From Saprospiraceae bacterium (lineage in GTDB: Bacteria > Bacteroidota > Bacteroidia > Chitinophagales > Saprospiraceae), in NCBI GenBank assembly GCA_007128085.1, contig SKYC01000365.1:1-5360 (forward strand): a stretch of DNA of 5,360 nt, in the 5' to 3' direction. The notes under the pieces were generated by a model. That model searched no databases. It was not told the origin of the DNA and saw only the letters and a list, made by a program, of their open reading frames with translations. Within the stretch, counting starts at the first letter, position 1; each line of letters begins with the position of its first letter. This document shows positions 1 to 5,360 of the stretch, piece after piece. The position numbers and the translations under genes were made by a program.

Positions 1-1
1 G

Positions 2-697
2 CGTTATCCCTATTTCTCCTCAAATAAATGGAAAAAACTAATACTGGACAAACCGGAATTTGATCGGAACAACAAGTACATTAGAAAAGTGGATGAAATG
101 ATTAAAATTGATCAGGCAGGAAGGGGTTATTCCACTATGGATTCCATGGAATGGGCCGATTTTAGGGTGTATATGATGATGCAGGAGATTTCCCGGGAGA
201 TTGGTGGCATCTTAGGGCCTGAGCAATTGGGATTTGATTACCGACCCTTGGGTTTTACTTCCAATAGCAAGCACTCTATTTTACTAATCCATCAAGTCAA
301 ATCAAGACCCTATGAATGGGGAGAATATTTACCACAAATGTATTTTGACGGCTTGTTTGGCTCAGCGGGTTTCACCTATTTTTATTCCTTTGCGAAGGCT
401 TGTGATAAATTGGAATTAAGTTGTTTTCCCTATCCGCCGGAAAACATGGTTAGAGTAGATGATCAAATTTATGTTTGTTCTGGAGAGGCACGAAAGAGAA
501 TCAACGAAAACAGGAAGGTTTTTTATCTGGACTCCGTAAAAGATCAGATAGAGAAAGCATTGTTTAGAGATTCAACTGATAAGCCATTCCGGATTGGGAA
601 ATCCATTCCACTTTATAATCCACCTCCAGCCATCGATCCATCGGAATTTATGAAGAATCTGAAAGAGATGGGATTTGAAGAATATCGAGACCAATAA
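2..697 (+). CDS. 5'-truncated paralogue of the 1872-2870 protein (DUF6624-like, function unknown)
   Basis: The reading frame is open from base 2 to the TAA at 695-697 (231 codons seen), so the gene starts outside the window. A GTG at 89 could be mistaken for the start, but the codons before it also match the downstream paralogue (YFSSNKW here, FFSSDSW there), so they are coding. Visible landmarks are DQAGR, LGFDY, a LLIHQ histidine (codon at 290-292), GEYLPQMYFDG, and a C-terminal block with R-x-x-FYLDS. The order and spacing match the 1872-2870 protein, with no gaps in the last 60 or so residues. DQxxR, the IH histidine and the late R...YLDS pattern recall the DUF6624 group common in Bacteroidota; this comes from memory of the family and is not a search result. 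The missing N-terminus probably carries a signal peptide, as in the paralogue. The reaction and partners are unknown. Tandem stops (TAA TAG) end the gene. Confidence 0.85.
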   Translation, partial: RYPYFSSNKWKKLILDKPEFDRNNKYIRKVDEMIKIDQAGRGYSTMDSMEWADFRVYMMMQEISREIGGILGPEQLGFDYRPLGFTSNSKHSILLIHQVKSRPYEWGEYLPQMYFDGLFGSAGFTYFYSFAKACDKLELSCFPYPPENMVRVDDQIYVCSGEARKRINENRKVFYLDSVKDQIEKALFRDSTDKPFRIGKSIPLYNPPPAIDPSEFMKNLKEMGFEEYRDQ

Positions 698-700
698 TAG

Positions 701-719
701 AAGGTTTTTGTACCTTTTT
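701..719 (+). terminator. Weak terminator-like hairpin after the first gene
   Basis: Three bases after the stop codon, AAGGT (701-705) can pair with ACCTT (712-716) across a 6-nt loop. A T-run (715-719) overlaps the end of the stem. The stem is only 5 bp, so this is a weak candidate for ending the upstream transcript. Confidence 0.3.
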
Positions 720-775
720 CACCCAAAAATTTACCCCTCTCTTTATCCATTTCGTGTTACATCATAGCATCTCAA

Positions 776-828
776 ACCATTTTTATTCCATAAAACATCC
801 CGGATTTTTCCAAAACCAGAAAAATGGT
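776..828. repeat. Long-loop inverted repeat upstream of the secreted-protein gene
   Basis: ACCATTTTT (776-784) is perfectly complementary to AAAAATGGT (820-828), with 35 nt between the arms. It lies 44 bp before the ATG at 873 and is followed by AT-rich DNA with no T-run, so it does not look like an intrinsic terminator. It could be a leader structure or an operator, or it could be chance in AT-rich sequence. No strong promoter was found beside it; TAATTTAG at 831-838 is a one-mismatch match to the Bacteroidota -7 box TAnnTTTG, without a clear -33 partner. Confidence 0.4.
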
Positions 829-872
829 GGTAATTTAGGATCCAGTTTTAATTTAATTTAAATGCTGTTGCG

Positions 873-1811
873 ATGAAACACTCATTTTTTATTCCGGCTA
901 CCATACTTTTTTCCCTGTTCTTCGGATTCTGCGTCCAGGCTCAAGTGGTTGGTGATGAATCCTTCGCCCCCCTCGGTGCCAAATGGTATTATAAAACCTA
1001 TTCCTATGATGAAGATGAAATCTCATTTGTGACATTGGAGGCCAATCGGGACACCATTGTAGAAAATCGGTATTGCCGGATTTTGGAATTGTATAAAGAA
1101 GGCCGGGGCCCGGTTATGTTGGAGTTTATCATTCATTCAAACGATGAAAAGGTGTACTTTTTTGAGGAGGGTGAATTTAAATTGATGTACGACTTTTCCC
1201 TAAACGAGGGGGATACCCTGCATTTCTATTCGCCTGGCAATCGGGGAGAACTCGATCTGGAGCACGATCCTGTAGATACTTTTGAACACCATCCGCTCCA
1301 CAGCCCTGCCTTGGGCACGATCCAGGACGTCGTTTTAGAAACCGTTGATGGAGTGGAGTTGAAAAGACAAGAGATCCACTCTCTGGAAGGGCCACCATGC
1401 GCCTTTTACGATTACGCCTATGAACTATTGGGAAGTACGAATGGCTTTTTTGCCAGAACCTGCCTTTCATTTTCCAGTGGTAGCAAGGGGTTTTTAAGAT
1501 GCTACGAAGATGCCAACGTCAGTATCAATCTGAGGGGAGAACCCTGTGACTTCGCCACCGATGTCAGTGAAATCGAAAATGTAGAACTCAAGATGTTTCC
1601 CAATCCCGCACAATCGGGAATGACCTTGACCATAGAACTTGAAGATCACGACCGCAGCTACCTGCGATTTGTTCACGCGGACGGCCGCCCGGTGTCAGAA
1701 TGGAAAAAAGCTTCCCCACAAATAGCTGCACCGAATAGTCCGGGCTTGTATTTTTTGCAAATAAAAAATGGAACCCAATTGAAAAGCGCGAAATTGCTGG
1801 TCCTGGAGTGA
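873..1811 (+). CDS. Secreted protein with C-terminal T9SS type A sorting domain
   Basis: This is a 312-residue protein. Residues 1-23 form a signal peptide: a basic start (MKH), a hydrophobic core, and a likely cleavage after VQA. No lipobox is present. The mature N-terminus has a FAPLGAKWYY motif of a kind seen at the start of many Saprospiraceae exported proteins (recalled, not searched). The middle (about 30-230) is a beta-rich, cysteine-containing region without a recognised enzyme motif; RTCLSF and FLRCYED hold two of the cysteines. From about residue 231 the tail has the type IX sorting-domain pattern: MFPNPAQSG near 241-249, GLYFLQI near 291-297, and a terminal KLLVLE. This tail would route the protein through the outer membrane to the surface or medium, and is normally removed on export. 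The ATG at 873 is chosen because it begins the signal peptide; no Shine-Dalgarno is visible, as is normal in this phylum. Its base composition looks richer in G+C than the flanking paralogues. The substrate or ligand is unknown. Confidence 0.9.
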   Translation: MKHSFFIPATILFSLFFGFCVQAQVVGDESFAPLGAKWYYKTYSYDEDEISFVTLEANRDTIVENRYCRILELYKEGRGPVMLEFIIHSNDEKVYFFEEGEFKLMYDFSLNEGDTLHFYSPGNRGELDLEHDPVDTFEHHPLHSPALGTIQDVVLETVDGVELKRQEIHSLEGPPCAFYDYAYELLGSTNGFFARTCLSFSSGSKGFLRCYEDANVSINLRGEPCDFATDVSEIENVELKMFPNPAQSGMTLTIELEDHDRSYLRFVHADGRPVSEWKKASPQIAAPNSPGLYFLQIKNGTQLKSAKLLVLE

Positions 1812-1871
1812 ATGGGGTATCCTCTGGAAAATAACCTCCTCGGATAGGCGAAATGAGAAAAGTAAAAAACT

Positions 1872-2870
1872 ATGCTTAGACTGTTTGTTTTGCTGACTTT
1901 TTCAATTGCAACAGTTTATAGCTTGCATTCCCAAACTTTTGTGGAGGAGTATAATCTCAAAATTTACCATGCAGAGGATAAAATCATTTTCGAAAGTTAT
2001 TGTGATGCAACAGATATCTACCGTAAGATAAGTTCTGAGTTTTACATATATAATAATGACCTGCAAAATGCATTGATTTGTGCTCTATTATGCGACAATG
2101 CTGATTTGATTGAATATTTTTCAAAAAAACTACTTGAAAGAGGAGCCCCAGTGAGATACTTTGAAGAGAATTATTATGAATTCGAATTTTTTTCATCGGA
2201 TAGTTGGGAAACATTACAGAACAGTGAAATAGAGTACACATTTACCCCAGAGATAAGAGGAAAAATAGAAGAAATGGTCACGAGAGATCAACGAGACAGG
2301 AGCAATCCAAGGGAGAGGGCCATGGATGACTTCAAAAATTTACTAATCCTGAATGAAATCGTCACCAAATATGGTTTCCCAACTGAGAAAGACCTGGGGT
2401 TTGATTTTTTGGGCGAATCTGATCGGACAGAATACAATCGATGGTTTCGCTTAATAATGATCCATTTAACTAAATTGCAACCCTGGGATTTTGGTGAAAT
2501 CCTACCTGATCTTTACCTGGAGGGTACAATTTCCAAACATCAATTTATACATCTTTATCCAAACATTCTATTTTGCGATCAAAGTCCTATTACCTGTATC
2601 CCTGCGCCAGCGACCAACTTTCTAATGCTGGATGACATTCTTTTATCATGTAATGATGAATTAAAAAAGGAGATTGATTTAGCGCGTTCAACTTTTTATT
2701 TGGATTCAATAGAATCGCAGTTAAAAAAGTCAATATATCGCAGGAACTCTACACATCCATGGCTCATAGGGGAGGGATTTTCAATTTTTTATTACAACGA
2801 AGAGACGGGTAATCTAACTGAAAGAATTGAAGGTTTTAAAAGTGAAGGGTTGGTGCCGGTATCTTATTAA
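1872..2870 (+). CDS. Exported DUF6624-like protein, complete paralogue of the gene at the left edge
   Basis: This is a 332-residue protein. Residues 1-20 are a signal peptide (LFVLLTFSIATVYSLHS, cleavage probably before Q21), so it is probably periplasmic; it has no lipobox and no T9SS tail. Residues 60-95 form a helical segment (NALICALLCDNADLIEYF then KLLERGAP) like the helix-turn units that precede this type of domain. The main domain follows: D139-Q140-x-x-R143, KYGFPTEKDLGFDF at 166-179, H198 in MIHL, GEILPDLYLEG at 208-218, and a C-terminal block with C242, D254-D255, C260, R272 and FYLDS at 275-279. These positions line up with the truncated gene at 2-697. The YGFPT..DLG stretch, DQxxR, the histidine and R...YLDS suggest a divergent DUF6624 member, a family without a known activity. 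It begins 60 bp after the T9SS gene, so co-transcription is possible. It is visibly more AT-rich than that gene. Confidence 0.88.
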   Translation: MLRLFVLLTFSIATVYSLHSQTFVEEYNLKIYHAEDKIIFESYCDATDIYRKISSEFYIYNNDLQNALICALLCDNADLIEYFSKKLLERGAPVRYFEENYYEFEFFSSDSWETLQNSEIEYTFTPEIRGKIEEMVTRDQRDRSNPRERAMDDFKNLLILNEIVTKYGFPTEKDLGFDFLGESDRTEYNRWFRLIMIHLTKLQPWDFGEILPDLYLEGTISKHQFIHLYPNILFCDQSPITCIPAPATNFLMLDDILLSCNDELKKEIDLARSTFYLDSIESQLKKSIYRRNSTHPWLIGEGFSIFYYNEETGNLTERIEGFKSEGLVPVSY

Positions 2871-3002
2871 ACAAGAGATGAGGTATTGAATGCTCGGAGG
2901 TTCATGAATAATTTAAAGAATTTGTCGTGGACTTTGTCTCCTTATTATGACTGTCTTAATGCTGCCTTTGAGTGCCCTTAATCTGGGACCGCCTCAGACA
3001 GC

Positions 3003-3030
3003 GGATTGTTGAGGCTGGCAAAGAACATCC
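3003..3030. repeat. REP-like palindromic unit, copy 1
   Basis: GGAT-(T)-GTT (3003-3010) pairs with AACATCC (3024-3030) to give a 7-bp stem with one bulged T. The loop begins GAGGCT. An alternative, mutually exclusive stem pairs GCCTCA (2991-2996) with TGAGGC (3010-3015). The TGAGGCT at 3010-3016 recurs in the unit at 3047-3080, while the arms differ in sequence yet still pair. This suggests a degenerate member of the same repeat class. Confidence 0.5.
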
Positions 3031-3061
3031 GGTGGCTGAGTCGGTTTTTCCGGTGGCTGAG
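3028..3061. repeat. 13-bp direct repeat TCCGGTGGCTGAG, two copies 21 bp apart
   Basis: TCCGGTGGCTGAG occurs at 3028-3040 and again at 3049-3061. The second copy is the left arm of the full hairpin at 3047-3080. The first copy lacks a proper right arm and runs into TCGGTTTT, so it looks like a truncated unit. Confidence 0.85.
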
Positions 3062-3080
3062 GCTCTCGAAGCTCCGGAAA
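3047..3080. repeat. REP-like palindromic unit, best-preserved copy
   Basis: TTTCCGG (3047-3053) pairs with CCGGAAA (3074-3080). Inside this, after a bulged T, GGCT (3055-3058) pairs with AGCT (3070-3073, one G-T pair). GAG (3059-3061) pairs with CTC (3065-3067) around a GCT loop. The stem is GC-rich and stable in an otherwise AT-rich gap between convergent genes. No T-run follows on either strand, so it is not a standard intrinsic terminator. The sequence style (GGTGGCTGAG..CTCGAAGC) resembles interspersed palindromes I recall from many Bacteroidota and Actinomycetota genomes; copy number in this genome is unknown. Confidence 0.65.
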
Positions 3081-3282
3081 TTCATCCCTATTAATTACAC
3101 CAACTAAACATATACTAAGGTGCTTCTATTATTTCAGATACAGACGATGTTTTACCCAAATGGATAATAAGTTTGAAAATGGTGAGAAGTATTATAATTG
3201 TGACTGACCGGCATGCTGAATTCGCGGCACCTATTTTTCATTAAATTCACACTTTAGTTTTGGAATAAAAAATAAAAAACGG

Positions 3283-4059
3283 CTAAATTCTAAAGCAATT
3301 GGGTAGCATCAAGAGAAACGGCATCCCTTTTTCATACTTCAAATCCTCATAAAACAAACCTACCTTAGCCAGACTTTTATAATACTGATTCAGGTGGTGG
3401 TAATAGTATCGTTCACTGGGTATGTACCATGCATTTTTGCCTAATTTGGAGGCCATAAACCACTTCTCAAGCAACCTGGCTATTCGGCCGTTTCCGTCAT
3501 TAAAAGGATGAATTTTTACAAATACCAGGTGCAAGAGGGCAGCGTAATAAAAAATTTCTTCTGTGTTGAGTTGAAGCTTTAGCAATGCATCTAATTCCAC
3601 CCAGAACAACTCAAATTCTCTGTTTACAATGTTCGCATTCGCAGCTTCGTATTGTACGCGTTGCGTTTGCTGATCCATAATGAGAATATTACCGGTTCTT
3701 ATTTCCCCCCGTAACCGGTGCGGTAGTAAGTGTGCGGTAGCAATTGAGTGGGCTTTTAAAAAATGGTCTCGATTTAGTTCATGGTCCCTGGCAAATTCAT
3801 AAGCCCGGTAAAGATCGTTGGGCCTTTCTGTTAAATAGGGCAGATACTCTATATTAAAGACTTTGTGCTTTAAGTAGCTGTCCACCTCCATGGTTTCTCC
3901 TTCTATGCGGGAGGATGACATCACGGAAACAGCAGTTGCGAATTTGAAATTTTCAGCCGTCCACTCTCTGGCCTTTATCTTTTCCAATTCAGTGTTGAGC
4001 TTCACCTCAAGCAATGATAAATAGGTTGGATAGTATTGATCGGTCAATAGTGGGCTCAT
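3283..4059 (-). CDS. Class II Fic family protein (probable protein adenylyltransferase)
   Basis: This is a 258-residue protein. The Fic signature H184-P-F-N-D-G-N-G-R192-I-A-R195 is complete. In this family the histidine acts as base for the target hydroxyl, the aspartate/asparagine and glycines bind the Mg-ATP phosphates, and the product is usually an AMP-modified Ser, Thr or Tyr. The N-terminal helix contains S49-S-R-I-E53-G54, matching the inhibitory motif [S/T]xxxE[G/N], whose glutamate blocks productive ATP binding. This makes it a class II, self-inhibited Fic protein needing no separate antitoxin. RGEIRTGNILI (117-127) matches the flap that docks the target. No signal peptide or membrane segment is present, so it is cytoplasmic. 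The ATG at 4057-4059 is the first start in frame before the conserved region and gives the usual length. It is transcribed divergently from the ATPase gene 198 bp away. The target protein cannot be told from sequence. Confidence 0.95.
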   Translation of the reverse strand: MSPLLTDQYYPTYLSLLEVKLNTELEKIKAREWTAENFKFATAVSVMSSSRIEGETMEVDSYLKHKVFNIEYLPYLTERPNDLYRAYEFARDHELNRDHFLKAHSIATAHLLPHRLRGEIRTGNILIMDQQTQRVQYEAANANIVNREFELFWVELDALLKLQLNTEEIFYYAALLHLVFVKIHPFNDGNGRIARLLEKWFMASKLGKNAWYIPSERYYYHHLNQYYKSLAKVGLFYEDLKYEKGMPFLLMLPNCFRI

Positions 4060-4162
4060 TGCTTAAAATTTAAACGATGCAACAGTGCGAAGATATAAAC
4101 TCTGTCTCAGAAATTAGTGGATTTGTACAAAGTGCTTACCACTTTCTCCACCCACTTTTTCT

Positions 4163-4188
4163 TGAATTCGATAAATTCATGTGAATTT
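4163..4188. promoter_or_regulatory. Operator-like dyad in the divergent fic/ATPase upstream region
   Basis: AAATTCA (4173-4179) and TGAATTT (4182-4188) form a perfect 7-bp inverted repeat with a 2-bp spacer. A further TGAATTC half-site lies at 4163-4169, so three similar half-sites sit within 26 bp. The position between two divergent starts suits a regulator binding site. AT-richness makes a chance palindrome possible. Confidence 0.4.
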
Positions 4189-4232
4189 GTAGATTATAAT
4201 CGACACTTTTAGCTAAATTTGTAGAATTGTAG
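4184..4232 (+). repeat. Short direct repeats AATTTGTAGA upstream of the ATPase gene
   Basis: AATTTGTAGA is present at 4184-4193 and 4216-4225 (offset 32 bp), and a shorter AATTGTAG follows at 4225-4232. The first copy overlaps the right arm of the dyad, and the second overlaps the candidate -7 box. Confidence 0.6.
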
Positions 4233-4240
4233 TATTTTTG
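4214..4240 (+). promoter_or_regulatory. Candidate Bacteroidota promoter -7 boxes for the ATPase gene
   Basis: TAAATTTG (4214-4221) and TATTTTTG (4233-4240) both match TAnnTTTG. The first would leave a leader of roughly 30 nt before the ATG at 4258; the second would leave about 10 nt. The nearest upstream TTTG (4186-4189) is 24 bp before the first box, longer than the usual 19-21 bp, so the promoter is tentative. Confidence 0.35.
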
Positions 4241-4257
4241 ATAAAAAATGCGACCCC

Positions 4258-5360
4258 ATGTACATCGAGCGGCTTTTAGAAAAACAAATTGAGAAGCGGT
4301 GGAAGGACGATAAGATACTGCTAATCACAGGTCCAAGACAGGTTGGCAAAACCACTCTACTGCACAAAATCTGTCGTTCCAAAGGAGAGTACCTGTTTTT
4401 AAATGGAGACGATGCTTCGACCAGGGAAACGCTGAGTGATTTATCCAAAAAAAAGTGGGAGAATATAATCGGCAAGTACAAAACCATTTTTATTGATGAA
4501 GCACAGCGCATTGACTCTATCGGGTTGGGAGCTAAAATAATTTACGATCAAATTAAAGGGGTAAAAGTTCTTTTATCCGGCTCTTCGGCCATCGACTTGA
4601 ATGCAAAGATAGTGGAACCGCTCACGGGTAGAAAGTGGGAGTTTTCATTGTTTCCCATCAGCTGGAAGGAGTACGTAGATCACACCCATTTTGTGGAGGC
4701 GAGAAGTGACTTGGAGAACAGGCTGATTTATGGAATGTACCCGGAAGTAATCTCCAATGTTCACGACCAAAAGGACTTGCTGAACGAACTGGCCAACAGT
4801 TATCTTTTCAAAGACTTGTTTGAGTATCAGGGAATCCGCAACCCGGAGGTTTTGACGAAATTACTAGCTGCCCTGGCTTTGCAAATGGGGAATGAGGTGT
4901 CCTACAATGAATTGTCCCGATTGTTGCAATTGGACAGGGCGACGGTTGAAAAGTATATCGGTTTGCTCGAAAAAACATTTGTCGTTTTTCGATTACCCGC
5001 TCTCAATACCAACAAGAGGAATGAATTGAAAAACTCCCGGAAAATTTATTTTTACGACAATGGAATAAGAAATGCAATCCTGAAGAATTTCAACCCACTC
5101 TCCCTCCGCAATGATGTGGGTGCACTATGGGAAAATTTCCTGATTTCCGAGAGGATGAAGTTCAATTACTATTCAAAAACGGATTACAACGGGTATTTTT
5201 GGCGCAATTACCACCAGCAGGAAGTAGATTATGTAGAGGAAAAACAGGGTGATTTTTTCGCATTCGAATTCAAGTGGAACCCTAAAAAGAAGGTAAAGCT
5301 TCCACCCACTTTTTCAAAGTCCTATGGAAAAGCAAATTTTCAATTCGTACATCGCGACAA
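4258..5360 (+). CDS. AAA_14/DUF4143 family ATPase, 3' end beyond the window
   Basis: The frame is open from ATG 4258 to the right edge (367 codons seen); an in-frame TAG at 4222-4224 and no other ATG fix the start. The N-terminal AAA domain has Walker A GPRQVGKTT (25-33), Walker B TIFIDEAQ (76-83), a LLSGSS sensor segment (105-110) and LTGRKWEF..FPISWKEY (122-139), then YGMYPEVI (158-165). From about 180 the DUF4143 part includes a winged-helix stretch (SYNELSRLLQLDRATVEKYI, 215-234) and YFYDNGIRNAI (264-274). Near the end, D324 and E337-x-K339 in a FEFKW motif fit the PD-(D/E)xK nuclease-like fold often proposed for this family; catalysis is unproven. Family proteins are usually about 370-400 residues, so little is missing. 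It is cytoplasmic. The biological role of this very abundant family is unsettled. It diverges from the fic-type gene. Confidence 0.94.
   Translation, partial: MYIERLLEKQIEKRWKDDKILLITGPRQVGKTTLLHKICRSKGEYLFLNGDDASTRETLSDLSKKKWENIIGKYKTIFIDEAQRIDSIGLGAKIIYDQIKGVKVLLSGSSAIDLNAKIVEPLTGRKWEFSLFPISWKEYVDHTHFVEARSDLENRLIYGMYPEVISNVHDQKDLLNELANSYLFKDLFEYQGIRNPEVLTKLLAALALQMGNEVSYNELSRLLQLDRATVEKYIGLLEKTFVVFRLPALNTNKRNELKNSRKIYFYDNGIRNAILKNFNPLSLRNDVGALWENFLISERMKFNYYSKTDYNGYFWRNYHQQEVDYVEEKQGDFFAFEFKWNPKKKVKLPPTFSKSYGKANFQFVHRD

Larger units (their letters stand above)
2871..3282. other. Intergenic region between convergent genes; REP-like cluster inside
   Basis: These 412 bp separate the end of the plus-strand DUF6624-like gene from the end of the minus-strand fic-type gene. 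No frame shows a convincing protein: the longest start-to-stop frames seen are 25 and 15 codons and match nothing I recognise. The structured part is 2991-3080 (separate entries). Next to the Fic stop codon, the minus strand reads a T-rich tract (complement of 3262-3280, two runs of six T), which may help end that transcript although no stable hairpin precedes it. The remainder (2871-2988 and 3085-3260) shows no clear repeats or promoters. Confidence 0.7.

Noticed and set aside
1177..1676. Minus-strand open frames opposite the T9SS gene (1177-1470 and 1494-1676)
   Set aside because: They lie wholly antisense to a gene with a clear signal peptide and sorting domain, and show no recognisable domain of their own.
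1818..1846. TATCC...GGATA stem between the T9SS gene and the next gene
   Set aside because: It has only 5 bp, a long loop and no T-run, so it is well within chance expectation.
1984..2241. Minus-strand open frame opposite the DUF6624-like gene
   Set aside because: It is antisense to the region that includes the conserved FFSSDSW segment shared with the paralogue, and has no protein-like features.
2904..2981. 25-codon frame in the intergenic region (begins MNNLKNLSW)
   Set aside because: The length is expected by chance, there is no signal peptide or helix pattern, and no promoter or conserved context.
3047..3080. Intrinsic terminator at the GC-rich hairpin
   Set aside because: No T-run follows the stem on either strand, and the repeated core fits a REP-like element better.
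3160..3207. 15-codon frame beginning MDNKFENGEKYY
   Set aside because: Its composition looks somewhat protein-like but it is too short and has no supporting signal; it could be a gene remnant, which cannot be shown from this window.
3211..3232. GCATGC and GAATTC palindromes near 3211-3226
   Set aside because: They are six-base palindromes of ordinary frequency without a larger structure.
4248..4292. 14-codon frame starting at the ATG ten bases before the ATPase start
   Set aside because: It is out of frame, ends quickly at TGA and encodes nothing recognisable. The ATPase frame itself must start at 4258.
4209..4511. Minus-strand open frame opposite the start of the ATPase gene
   Set aside because: It overlaps the Walker A and Walker B coding region of the ATPase in antisense and has no domain.

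Overview
The window looks like chromosomal DNA from a member of the Bacteroidota, most likely a Saprospiraceae-type marine or sludge bacterium. The grounds are a protein with an N-terminal signal peptide and a C-terminal type IX secretion (T9SS) type A sorting domain, AT-rich intergenic DNA with TAnnTTTG-like promoter boxes, genes without Shine-Dalgarno sequences, and a Bacteroidota-style mix of accessory genes. The placement below phylum level is inference.

Left part (1-2870), three genes on the plus strand. A 5'-truncated gene (2-697, open through the left edge) and a complete gene (1872-2870) encode clearly homologous proteins. They share DQxxR, a conserved histidine, a GE-[YI]-LP motif and a long gapless C-terminal block. 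The complete copy has a signal peptide. Both resemble divergent members of the DUF6624 group, whose function is unknown. Between them lies 873-1811, a secreted protein carrying a T9SS sorting tail. An imperfect AT-rich stem-loop precedes it.

Middle (2871-3282): about 410 bp without a convincing gene. It holds a cluster of REP-like palindromic units (about 2991-3080) that share a TGAGGCT core but have different arm sequences. The rest is AT-rich and featureless.

Right part: a minus-strand class II Fic protein (3283-4059) with an intact HPFxxGNGRxxR motif and an N-terminal autoinhibitory SxxxEG motif. It is divergent from a plus-strand AAA_14/DUF4143 ATPase (4258 to beyond the right edge). The ATPase has Walker A and B motifs, a winged-helix segment and PD-(D/E)xK-like residues near the C-terminus. 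Their 198-bp shared upstream region contains a perfect operator-like dyad, short direct repeats and candidate promoter boxes.

No rRNA, tRNA, CRISPR array or complete insertion sequence was seen. Nothing here proves a new multi-gene system. The points most worth following are the secreted paralogue pair flanking a T9SS cargo gene, the REP-like cluster, and the Fic/ATPase divergent pair with its dyad.
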